6,671 nt of DNA. Source: Clostridiales bacterium (GTDB lineage Bacteria; Bacillota_A; Clostridia; Oscillospirales; Oscillospiraceae). Below, in pieces: positions 1 to 5,326 of this stretch. Where the stretch lies: NCBI GenBank assembly GCA_022777455.1, contig JALFGI010000026.1:1-6671 (forward strand). The letters run 5' to 3'. The notes under the pieces were generated by a model. It ran no database searches and was not told where the DNA came from. It saw nothing but the letters and a program-made list of their open reading frames with translations. Position numbers and translations under genes: made by a program. Every line of letters starts with the position of its first letter. Position 1 is the first letter of the stretch.

Positions 1-1
1 C

Positions 2-1042
2 TATGGCTCCCGGGCAGGGGACGTGAGCTGCTTTGATCCCGGCGTTCTGGTGGAGGGCAGCCGGGTATACCTGTACACCGGCTTTGCCCCCGGCCCGGGG
101 TGGCTGTATGACCAGCTTTCCAAATCCCACCGCCGGATGGAAGGGGCCTACTGCACCGCGCTGGAGCCGGATATGATTACGGTGCGGCGGGAGCCGGTAT
201 TGGTGGCCCCCAGCGTGTGGAACGAAGCAGGCACCGGCTTTGAAGGCCATGCTTTCTTCGAGGCCAGCAGCATCCGGAAAATCGGCGGTCTTTACTATTT
301 CGTCTATTCCTCCATTCTCAGCCATGAGCTGTGCTATGCCGTGAGCCGGTTCCCAAACCGGGGCTTCCGCTTCGGCGGCACCCTGGTGAGCATTGGCGAC
401 ATCGGCCTGAAGGGAAACACCGAAGCCCTGAACTACACCGGCAACACCCACGGCGGCATGGTGGAGCTGAACGGCCAGTGGTACATCTTCTACCACCGGC
501 AGACCAACAAGCAGTGCTGTGCCCGGCAGGGCTGCGCAGAGCCCATCACCATCCGCCCGGACGGCTCCATTCCTCAGGCCGAGCTCACCAGCTGCGGTCT
601 GAACGGCGGTCCCCTGGCCGGAACCGGCCGATATGAGGCCCGCATTGCCTGCAACCTGGGGTATGGAGAACCCTGCTATGGCTACCTTGCCGTCCACGAG
701 GCGGACACCCTTCATCCCTATTTCACCCAATGCGGCAAGGACCGGGAGGACAATCCCGACCAGTATATTGCCAACATGGCCAATGGGGCCTGGTGCGGCT
801 TCAAATATTTCGCCTTTGACGGACAGACCCGCATCCGGATCACCACCCGGGGAACCGCCCGGGGCATCCTGGCCGTCTCCACCGCCAGGAACGCACTTCC
901 CTTCGCCGCTGTGCCCATCTCCCCCTCCCAGGACTGGGCCCAGTCCACCGCCGCCTTCCCCGCCCTCCGGGGAACCCTGCCTCTGTTCTTCACCTTCCAG
1001 GGAGAGGGGACCATGGACTTTTGGGGATTTGAAACGTGCTAG
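2..1042 (+). CDS. Glycoside hydrolase family 43 enzyme with CBM6-like C-terminal domain (5' partial)
   Basis: The reading frame is open from the left edge (first full codon at base 2) to TAG at 1040-1042, giving 346 residues with no true start in view. The GTG at 23 is internal. GH43 enzymes are five-bladed propellers that remove arabinose, xylose or related sugars from plant polysaccharides. Fragment residue 12 (CFDPGVLV) fits the pKa-modulating Asp, and Glu87 in HAFFEASSIRK fits the general acid. NTHGG (His150) and WYIFYHRQ follow in the usual GH43 order. The catalytic-base Asp and any signal peptide would lie upstream, so cell location is unknown. From about residue 230, YIANMANGAWCGFKYF and the closing GEGTMDFWGFE resemble a CBM6-like beta-sandwich, a common GH43 partner. 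The family call is firm; the substrate (arabinan, xylan or other) cannot be told from this part. The gene is convergent with the lipoprotein gene downstream. Confidence 0.85.
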   Translation, partial: YGSRAGDVSCFDPGVLVEGSRVYLYTGFAPGPGWLYDQLSKSHRRMEGAYCTALEPDMITVRREPVLVAPSVWNEAGTGFEGHAFFEASSIRKIGGLYYFVYSSILSHELCYAVSRFPNRGFRFGGTLVSIGDIGLKGNTEALNYTGNTHGGMVELNGQWYIFYHRQTNKQCCARQGCAEPITIRPDGSIPQAELTSCGLNGGPLAGTGRYEARIACNLGYGEPCYGYLAVHEADTLHPYFTQCGKDREDNPDQYIANMANGAWCGFKYFAFDGQTRIRITTRGTARGILAVSTARNALPFAAVPISPSQDWAQSTAAFPALRGTLPLFFTFQGEGTMDFWGFETC

Positions 1043-1096
1043 CCCTGCAAAGGCAAATTTATGAAGCGGCTCCGCCCAGCCAAACAGAATCTATCC

Positions 1097-1130
1097 AAAA
1101 ACGGGCTGCCTCTGTTTTGGAGGCAGCCCG
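1097..1130 (-). terminator. Rho-independent terminator of the minus-strand lipoprotein gene
   Basis: A perfect 11-bp stem (1102-1112 with 1120-1130, CGGGCTGCCTC/GAGGCAGCCCG) closes a 7-nt loop. Read on the minus strand it is followed by five T residues (the A run at 1097-1101). On the plus strand it is followed by CTGTTGATG, with no T tract. It therefore lies about 65 bases past the lipoprotein stop and is a canonical terminator for that gene. It may only weakly slow transcripts coming from the GH43 gene. Confidence 0.85.
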
Positions 1131-1196
1131 CTGTTGATGCTGGAAGATGATTGTGTGTATTGCCCGGGGTCCGCTGGAACCTTGGTCAGGAATCGG

Positions 1197-1973
1197 TTAA
1201 GCCGGTTTGGCTACCAGGAAGCACATGTCGTTGGGCTCCCCGCTTTCCTCACTGAAGAAATTGTAGAAGGTAAAGTTATACAGAAAACGCTCGGCGCTGT
1301 AGATGCCGTATCCGTCCTGGTTGTGGTCGGTGGTATCATAGGGGTCTGCCACGATGATGACATCATCCTGGGTGGTCTCCGTGCCCATGGTATCATAGCC
1401 GATGATAACCTGCCAGTGTCCGCCCCAGTCGTTCCAGCCGATGGCAATGGGATTCCCCTGGGCCAGGGTGTCCCGGATAAAGTCGAAGGTGAACACATCG
1501 TACACCTGTTCCCCGCAGTCCAGGGTGGAATACACCTCGAATCCGCCCACGCCCTGGAACATCTCCACCATCTGGGACATGGAGGTGGCACCGGGGGTCA
1601 AGCCGTTGCTGCGGTACTGGGCCAGGGTCTGCTCGTTGTAATCCCCCCGCATCCCGTACCACTCCAGCATCATCAGTGCGCTGCTGACGCCGCAGCTCCA
1701 TTCACTGGTCTGCTGCTGGGTCTTGAAATGGGTCAGGATGGTCAGGCTGTCGGTGGATTCCAGGTTGTAGAAATCCGGGGCCTTGAAATAGGGGCTGTCC
1801 GTATGATCGCCCTGGCGCTCCACACTGTCCGCGCCGTCCTCCGGGCTTAGATCGCAGGAATAGGGAATTTTCATTTCATCTGAATAGGGATCGGCTTTGG
1901 CCGACTGGAAGCAGCCAGCCAGAAGGGCAAAGCCCAAAGTTAGTACAAGAGAAAATACAATTATTTTTTTCAT
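1197..1973 (-). CDS. Surface lipoprotein with C39-like (papain-fold) cysteine peptidase domain
   Basis: This encodes 258 residues, starting at ATG 1973-1971 with GGAG ten bases upstream. The N-terminus is a lipoprotein signal: two Lys, a hydrophobic core, and lipobox LLAGC with acylated Cys21, so the mature protein should be anchored outside the membrane. From about residue 78 the sequence fits a C39-like peptidase. TQQQ (85-88) supplies the oxyanion Gln, SCGVSSALMMLEWYG carries the nucleophile Cys94, GGHWQVIIGYD carries His186, and VADPYD carries Asp210. All catalytic positions appear present, which favours an active thiol hydrolase over a decayed one. The substrate is unknown; relatives cleave peptides or act on the cell wall. 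There is no ABC transporter next to it, so it is not the leader-peptide-cleaving C39 domain of a bacteriocin exporter. It is transcribed alone and ends at the terminator at 1097-1130. The fold call is good; the activity is inferred. Confidence 0.82.
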   Translation of the reverse strand: MKKIIVFSLVLTLGFALLAGCFQSAKADPYSDEMKIPYSCDLSPEDGADSVERQGDHTDSPYFKAPDFYNLESTDSLTILTHFKTQQQTSEWSCGVSSALMMLEWYGMRGDYNEQTLAQYRSNGLTPGATSMSQMVEMFQGVGGFEVYSTLDCGEQVYDVFTFDFIRDTLAQGNPIAIGWNDWGGHWQVIIGYDTMGTETTQDDVIIVADPYDTTDHNQDGYGIYSAERFLYNFTFYNFFSEESGEPNDMCFLVAKPA

Positions 1974-2007
1974 CGTTTTGTCACTCCATTTTCACAACAA
2001 AAAAGTA

Positions 2008-2025
2008 ATTGTACTTGTTGAACAA
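2008..2025 (-). promoter_or_regulatory. Candidate promoter/operator of the lipoprotein gene
   Basis: On the minus strand, TACAAT (2013-2008) matches a -10 box and would start transcription about 28 bases before the lipoprotein ATG. No good -35 box lies 17 bases upstream. Just upstream is the palindrome TTGTT-C-AACAA (2025-2015), inside what would be the spacer and so well placed for a repressor or activator. This is weak evidence from base patterns alone. Confidence 0.35.
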
Positions 2026-2054
2026 ACCCGCCATATCTTGTATTATTTATGATT

Positions 2055-2071
2055 GGACAGGACACCTGTCC
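2055..2071. promoter_or_regulatory. Palindrome GGACAGG-N3-CCTGTCC upstream of the lipoprotein gene
   Basis: Perfect 7-bp inverted arms (2055-2061 and 2065-2071) are separated by three bases. The site lies about 82 bases upstream of the lipoprotein ATG and just past the last cryptic minus-strand frame. There is no T tract on the minus side and only a broken T-rich stretch on the plus side, so a protein-binding site is at least as likely as a terminator. No second copy was noticed in the window. Confidence 0.4.
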
Positions 2072-2080
2072 TCCCTTTAT

Positions 2081-2272
2081 TTATCCAATATTCCGGTGGT
2101 TTTCTGAGTCTATATAGTAATTTGTCTTTCGCTGGAAAACCAGATGGGAACGGTCTACTTTTACTACTCTCGTGCTGTTTTCACAAGTACGTCCTGCAAA
2201 CGCAGGCAGTGAGACTCCAACAGAAGATGCGTTCCGCCGCGGGCCCTCCTTCCTTCCGGTAATGCAATCCAC
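2081..2272 (-). other. Cryptic 63-codon minus-strand reading frame, possible gene remnant
   Basis: An ATG at 2272 opens 63 codons ending in TAA. The second half reads in a protein-like way (VKVDRSHLVFQRKTNYYIDS), but there is no clear ribosome binding site and it overlaps the 53-codon frame at 2164-2325 in a different phase. I recognise no family. It may be the frameshifted tail of the disrupted gene on the same strand, or chance. The surrounding stretch has no other convincing coding signal. Confidence 0.25.
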
Positions 2273-2325
2273 AACGGGAACATTTTACCGATTTCTTCCA
2301 GAAATACAAGTGTTTTTTCGCTCAT
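2164..2325 (-). CDS. Hypothetical 53-residue ORF, possible remnant
   Basis: ATG at 2325-2323 opens MSEKTLVFLEEIGKMFPLWI and ends with TAG at 2166-2164. Its ATG overlaps the TGA of the preceding minus-strand frame as ATGA, the arrangement seen in translationally coupled genes. The N-terminal half looks like a short helical protein; the C-terminal half is rich in Arg, Leu and His and is less convincing. There is no near ribosome binding site of its own, so translation would depend on coupling to the upstream frame, which is now broken by the MITE-like element. Alternatively, the two frames are one gene split by an old frameshift. I recognise no family. Confidence 0.3.
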   Translation of the reverse strand: MSEKTLVFLEEIGKMFPLWIALPEGRRARGGTHLLLESHCLRLQDVLVKTARE

Positions 2326-2421
2326 GTACAAAATAACAGCCCAACAACCTTCGGGCGTTGATCCCAGGGCAGTTCAGAATTGATTTCATCAATGACATGA
2401 ATTGCTCTATATACCTGGAGA

Positions 2422-2633
2422 AATTGTAATTTAGCTACCGGAACCGACGCACCCCTTGGCTCCCCCTTTGGGGGAGCTGGCTGCCCCGTAAGGGGCAGAC
2501 TGAGAGGGCATCATAGCTATCTCGACTGCCATTATCTTACCGCGGTACCCTCTCAGTCAGCCTGTTCGGCTGACAGCTCCCCCAAAGGGGGAGCCAAGGG
2601 GTGAGTCGATTCCGGTACGCCAAACAACAATTG
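2422..2633. repeat. 5-bp direct repeat AATTG flanking the element (candidate target duplication)
   Basis: AATTG occurs at 2422-2426 and at 2629-2633, directly at the two ends of the palindromic element. This fits a 5-bp target-site duplication. Because AATT is itself palindromic, part of the repeat could instead belong to the terminal inverted repeats, so the exact boundary is uncertain by a few bases. Confidence 0.55.
2427..2628. mobile_element. MITE-like palindromic element, about 202 bp
   Basis: The stretch is one long imperfect palindrome. A 30-bp core is identical in inverted orientation (2450-2479 and 2574-2603), and an 11-bp inner match (2498-2508 and 2548-2558) closes a 39-base centre. 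Pairing extends outward through TACCGGAA(C/T)CGAC. Each arm carries its own hairpins: GCTCCCCC/GGGGGAGC with a 3-base loop in both arms, CTGCCCC/GGGGCAG with loop GTAA in the left arm, and GTCAGCC/GGCTGAC with loop TGTTC in the right arm. It contains no convincing gene, so it would be non-autonomous and mobilised in trans. The CCCTTGGCTCCCCC...GGGGGAGC pattern resembles dispersed repeats I associate with Ruminococcaceae-type genomes, from memory only. It sits upstream of the glnS promoter without touching it. Confidence 0.75.
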
Positions 2634-2708
2634 ATCGTTTTTCCGTCCTCTATTCATTTTTACCGATTATCACCCCTGAGAAAATGCGGAAACTGGCGTT
2701 TATTTTCA

Positions 2709-2737
2709 TTGCAAACCATGGTCAAATAGGTTATAAT
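2709..2737 (+). promoter_or_regulatory. glnS promoter
   Basis: TTGCAA (2709-2714) and a perfect TATAAT (2732-2737) are separated by 17 bases, the ideal sigma-A spacing. Transcription would begin near 2744, leaving a leader of about 58 bases before glnS. On the opposite strand, TTGACC (2725-2720) is a possible -35 box pointing toward the disrupted small gene, but its -10 partner is poor. Confidence 0.8.
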
Positions 2738-2750
2738 ACTACATTATTCA

Positions 2751-2767
2751 AAAGGGGCTTCCCCTTT
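2751..2767 (+). promoter_or_regulatory. 5' leader hairpin of the glnS transcript
   Basis: AAAGGGG-CTT-CCCCTTT forms a perfect 7-bp stem with a 3-base loop, starting about seven bases after the predicted transcription start. No T tract follows it, and no T-box specifier or antiterminator elements are visible, so it is not a T-box leader. A 5' stem of this sort could protect the mRNA end; that role is inferred. Confidence 0.4.
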
Positions 2768-2802
2768 CCCATTCAAGAAACGAAAGAGAGGATGTTTTTG
2801 AT

Positions 2803-4485
2803 ATGGCAGAAATTACCGAAAGCAAAAACTTTATCCATGCTTTTATCGATGAGGATATCGCCCCCGGCGGGCAGTTTGAGGGCAGAACCGTGCACACCCG
2901 GTTCCCGCCGGAGCCCAACGGCTATCTGCATATCGGCCACTGCAAGGCCCTGATCATCGACTTCGGCACCGCCGAGAAATACGGCGGCCTGTGCAACCTG
3001 CGCATGGACGACACCAATCCCACCAAAGAGGACGTGGAGTTCGTGGAGGCCATCCAGGAGGACATCCACTGGCTGGGCTTCGACTGGGGTGACCGGTTCT
3101 TCTACGGCTCCGACTACTTTGAAAAGGACTACGAATACGCCGTGGAGCTGATCAAAAAGGGCCTGGCCTACGTCTGCGAGCTGACCCCCGAGCAGTTCAA
3201 GGAATACCGGGGCGACGTAAACACCCCCGCCGTCTCCCCCTACCGGGACCGGCCCATTGAGGAGAGCCTGGACCTTTTCGCCCGGATGCGGGCCGGAGAA
3301 TTTGAGGACAACAAGTACACCCTCCGGGCCAAGATTGACCTGGCCTCCGGCAATTTCAACATGCGCGACCCGGTGCTCTACCGCATCCGCCACATGCACC
3401 ACCACCGCCAGGGGGATAAGTGGTGCATCTACCCCATGTACGATTTTGCCCACCCCATCCAGGACGCCCTGGAGGGCATCACCCACTCATTGTGCTCCCT
3501 GGAATTTGAGAATCACCGGCCCCTGTACAACTGGGTGGTGGAGAACGTATCCGTGCCCTGTCATCCCCGTCAGATTGAGTTTGCCCGACTGGGCATCGAC
3601 CACACCGTGCTGAGCAAGCGTTATCTGCGGGCGCTGGTGGAGCAGGGCTATGTGGACGGCTGGGATGACCCCCGGATGCCCACCCTCTGCGGCATGCGCA
3701 GAAGAGGCTTTACCCCCGCTTCCATCCGCAACTTCTGTGAACGGGTGGGCGTGGCCAAATCCGACAATACCATTCCTCTGGCTTTCCTGGACTTCTGCCT
3801 CCGGGAAGATCTGAACGAGACCGCCCAGCGTGTGATGGCTGTCCTGAAGCCCGTGAAGCTGACCATCACCAACTACCCCGAAGGCAAAACCGAGACCATG
3901 GTGGTGGAGAACAATCCCAACCGTCCTGAGGACGGCAGCCGGGAGATTACCTTCTCCCGGAATCTGTGGATTGAGGCGGACGACTTCCTGGCCGAGCCCA
4001 TCCCCAAGTATAAGCGGCTGTACCCCGACGGCCCCGAGTGCCGCCTGAAGGGCGCTTACGTGATCAAGTGCACCGGCTGTGTAAAGGACGAAAACGGCAA
4101 TGTGGTGGAAGTGCTTGCCACCTACGACCCGGATTCCAAGGGCGGCGATCCTGCCGACGGGCGCAAGATCAAGGGCGCCACCATCCATTGGGTGGATGCC
4201 GCAACTGCCGTGGATGCCGAAGTGCGTCAGTACGAGAATCTGTTCCAGGCCGCAAGTCCCGATACCTCTTCCATGGAGACTCTGGTGAAAGACCTGAACC
4301 CCAACTCCCTGGAGGTGCTCACGGGCTGCAAGGTGGAAGCCTCCCTGGCCGGCGCCAAGGCCCCCACCTCTTACCAGTTCATGCGCCAGGGCTACTTCTG
4401 CCCCGACAGCAAGGACTGCGCTCCCGGCCGTCTGGTGTTCAACCGCTCCGTCAGCCTGAAGGACAGCTTCAAGCCCGGAAAATAA
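2803..4485 (+). CDS. glnS: Glutaminyl-tRNA synthetase
   Basis: A cytosolic class I aminoacyl-tRNA synthetase that joins glutamine to tRNA-Gln with ATP. The 560 residues match the usual bacterial length (about 554 in E. coli) and align by eye over the whole length. Visible motifs are PPEPNGYLHIGH with HIGH at 43-46, LRMDDTNPTKED at 67-77, the CIYPMYDFAHPIQDALEGIT block at 208-227, and VLSKR (269-273) as the KMSKS loop. GWDDPRMPT and RRRGF follow, and the two C-terminal anticodon-binding beta-barrels run to the end. GlnRS rather than GluRS is supported by close likeness to E. coli GlnRS and the long C-terminal barrels. The start at 2803 has GAGAGG eleven bases upstream; the ATG at 2793 is out of frame. 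The gene has its own promoter and terminator. Many Firmicutes lack GlnRS and make Gln-tRNA with GatCAB, so this is a direct-charging lineage or one that acquired the gene. Confidence 0.97.
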   Translation: MAEITESKNFIHAFIDEDIAPGGQFEGRTVHTRFPPEPNGYLHIGHCKALIIDFGTAEKYGGLCNLRMDDTNPTKEDVEFVEAIQEDIHWLGFDWGDRFFYGSDYFEKDYEYAVELIKKGLAYVCELTPEQFKEYRGDVNTPAVSPYRDRPIEESLDLFARMRAGEFEDNKYTLRAKIDLASGNFNMRDPVLYRIRHMHHHRQGDKWCIYPMYDFAHPIQDALEGITHSLCSLEFENHRPLYNWVVENVSVPCHPRQIEFARLGIDHTVLSKRYLRALVEQGYVDGWDDPRMPTLCGMRRRGFTPASIRNFCERVGVAKSDNTIPLAFLDFCLREDLNETAQRVMAVLKPVKLTITNYPEGKTETMVVENNPNRPEDGSREITFSRNLWIEADDFLAEPIPKYKRLYPDGPECRLKGAYVIKCTGCVKDENGNVVEVLATYDPDSKGGDPADGRKIKGATIHWVDAATAVDAEVRQYENLFQAASPDTSSMETLVKDLNPNSLEVLTGCKVEASLAGAKAPTSYQFMRQGYFCPDSKDCAPGRLVFNRSVSLKDSFKPGK

Positions 4486-4493
4486 TCCTACCC

Positions 4494-4525
4494 TTGCCCC
4501 ACGGTTTCCCCCGTGGGGCAATTTC
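4494..4525 (+). terminator. Rho-independent terminator of glnS
   Basis: TTGCCCCACGG (4494-4504) pairs perfectly with CCGTGGGGCAA (4511-4521) around a 6-base loop, followed by TTTCTGT. The stem is strong and GC-rich but the T tract is short. It starts eight bases after the glnS stop and separates glnS from the redox operon. Confidence 0.8.
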
Positions 4526-4605
4526 TGTGAAGGGACGCATAGGCTTCAATGACAACCGCGCCCACTGTAGGGGAAATACACGCCACCCGGGCGTCAAATT
4601 CCATA

Positions 4606-4634
4606 TTGTACGTTCCTCCAAAATATGCTACAAT
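4606..4634 (+). promoter_or_regulatory. Promoter of the flavoprotein/aldo-keto reductase operon
   Basis: TGC-TACAAT (4626-4634) is an extended -10 element, with TTGTAC (4606-4611) as a partial -35 box at 17-base spacing. Transcription would begin near 4641, about 50 bases before the flavoprotein ATG. The extended TGn motif offsets the weak -35. No clear operator is seen. Confidence 0.6.
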
Positions 4635-4691
4635 CACTCCAGGAAAATAATGCACCCCGCCCAGGGTGGGGATCAGGAAAGGACGGAATTT

Positions 4692-5309
4692 ATGAAAGTA
4701 TTGATGATCAACGGTTCTCCCCATGCCAGCGGCAACACCGCCATTGCGCTGGAAGAAATGGTGAAGGTTTTCGTCCAGGAGGGCATTGAGACGGAGCTGG
4801 TGCAGGTGGGCCACCGGGCCATCCGGGGCTGCATCGGCTGCCGCAGCTGCGCTCAGACGGGCAAATGCGTGTTCGACGACGCAGTGAATGAAACCGCCAA
4901 GAGCTTCCAGGAGGCTGACGGCCTGGTGGTGGCCTCCCCGGTGTATTATGCCAGCGCCAACGCCACCCTCATCGCCTTCCTGGACCGGCTGTTCTTCTCC
5001 ACCTCCTTCGACAAAACCATGAAGGTGGGCGCCAGCGTGGTGGTGGCCCGGCGGGGCGGATTGTCCGCCACCTTCGACGAGCTGAACAAGTATTTCACCA
5101 TCTCCGGCATGCCTGTGGCCTCCAGCCTGTACTGGAACAGCGTCCACGGCCAGATGCCCGGTCAGGCCGCTGAAGATGCGGAAGGCCTGCAGGTCATGCG
5201 GGAGCTTGCCCGGAACATGAGCTTCCTCATGAAGAGCATCGCCCTAGGCAAGGAAAAGTACGGTCTGCCCGAAACGGAACCCCGGGTGTTCACCAATTTC
5301 ATCCGATAA
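4692..5309 (+). CDS. Iron-sulfur flavoprotein-like NAD(P)H-dependent FMN reductase family protein
   Basis: 205 residues with a flavodoxin-like fold. The start is ATG 4692 with AAAGGA eight bases before it; the frame is open far upstream only because it overlaps glnS in another phase. MKVLMINGSPHASGNT (1-16) holds the FMN-phosphate loop GSPHxxGNT, and SPVYYASANATLIAFLDRL (82-100) is the second flavin-binding segment. In between, Cys47, 50, 53 and 59 form CX2CX2CX5C, the compact motif that binds a 4Fe-4S cluster in archaeal iron-sulfur flavoproteins (Isf family). The protein should therefore pass electrons between a cluster and FMN in the cytosol. Partners of Isf-type proteins are ferredoxins or similar carriers. 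It lies 17 bases upstream of an aldo/keto reductase with ferredoxin-type cysteines and probably shares its mRNA and electron flow. The fold is firm; cluster binding is likely; the substrate is unknown. Confidence 0.88.
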   Translation: MKVLMINGSPHASGNTAIALEEMVKVFVQEGIETELVQVGHRAIRGCIGCRSCAQTGKCVFDDAVNETAKSFQEADGLVVASPVYYASANATLIAFLDRLFFSTSFDKTMKVGASVVVARRGGLSATFDELNKYFTISGMPVASSLYWNSVHGQMPGQAAEDAEGLQVMRELARNMSFLMKSIALGKEKYGLPETEPRVFTNFIR

Positions 5310-5311
5310 TC

Positions 5312-5319
5312 GGGAGGTG
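5312..5319 (+). promoter_or_regulatory. Strong ribosome binding site for the aldo/keto reductase
   Basis: GGGAGGTG lies seven bases before ATG 5327 and just after the flavoprotein stop (TAA 5307-5309). It fixes the start of the downstream gene and supports one operon with independent strong initiation. Confidence 0.85.
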
Positions 5320-5326
5320 CTTACAA

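Larger units (their letters stand above)
2322..2657 (-). pseudogene. Small gene interrupted by the MITE-like element
   Basis: An ATG at 2657-2655 begins MNRGRKNDQ, then the frame runs into the palindromic element and stops at TGA (2555-2553) after 34 codons. Past the element the same strand reads FLQVYRAIHVIDEINSELPW and onward to TGA at 2324-2322. Deleting the 202-bp element plus one copy of the 5-bp flanking repeat joins the two parts in frame into a 42-residue ORF (207 bases removed, a multiple of three). AGGGGTG lies 13 bases before the ATG, a slightly long spacing. The restored product has an acidic amphipathic stretch and no motif I recognise. It may continue, coupled or frameshifted, into the 53-codon frame. 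That the frame closes across the element is seen directly; that this was once an expressed gene is inferred. Confidence 0.5.

Noticed and set aside
1134..1850. 238-codon plus-strand frame opposite the lipoprotein gene
   Set aside because: No ribosome binding site or motif; the minus strand carries a lipobox and an ordered catalytic set with its own terminator.
2340..2393. Small hairpins around TTCG (2340s) and ATTGAT-TTC-ATCAAT (2379-2393)
   Set aside because: They lie inside the disrupted minus-strand reading frame and have short stems; most likely chance.
2427..2628. Palindrome read as a bidirectional terminator, a tRNA or a CRISPR repeat
   Set aside because: No T tract on either side, no tRNA cloverleaf or CCA-type end, and only one inverted pair rather than a spaced direct-repeat array.
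2684..2953. 89-codon plus-strand frame before glnS
   Set aside because: It starts upstream of the glnS promoter and runs out of phase into glnS; there is no protein-like content.
2773..4521. Two long minus-strand frames opposite glnS (2773-3486 and 3487-4521)
   Set aside because: Low-complexity Gly/Val/His-rich translations with no motif, fully explained as shadows of glnS.
4575..4600. Short inverted repeat ACGCC/GGCGT in the glnS-flavoprotein gap
   Set aside because: Only 5-bp arms, no T tract and no second copy, so no function can be supported.
4038..4691. Upstream extension of the flavoprotein frame
   Set aside because: It overlaps glnS out of phase and crosses the glnS terminator; the flavodoxin fold begins exactly at ATG 4692 behind a good ribosome binding site.
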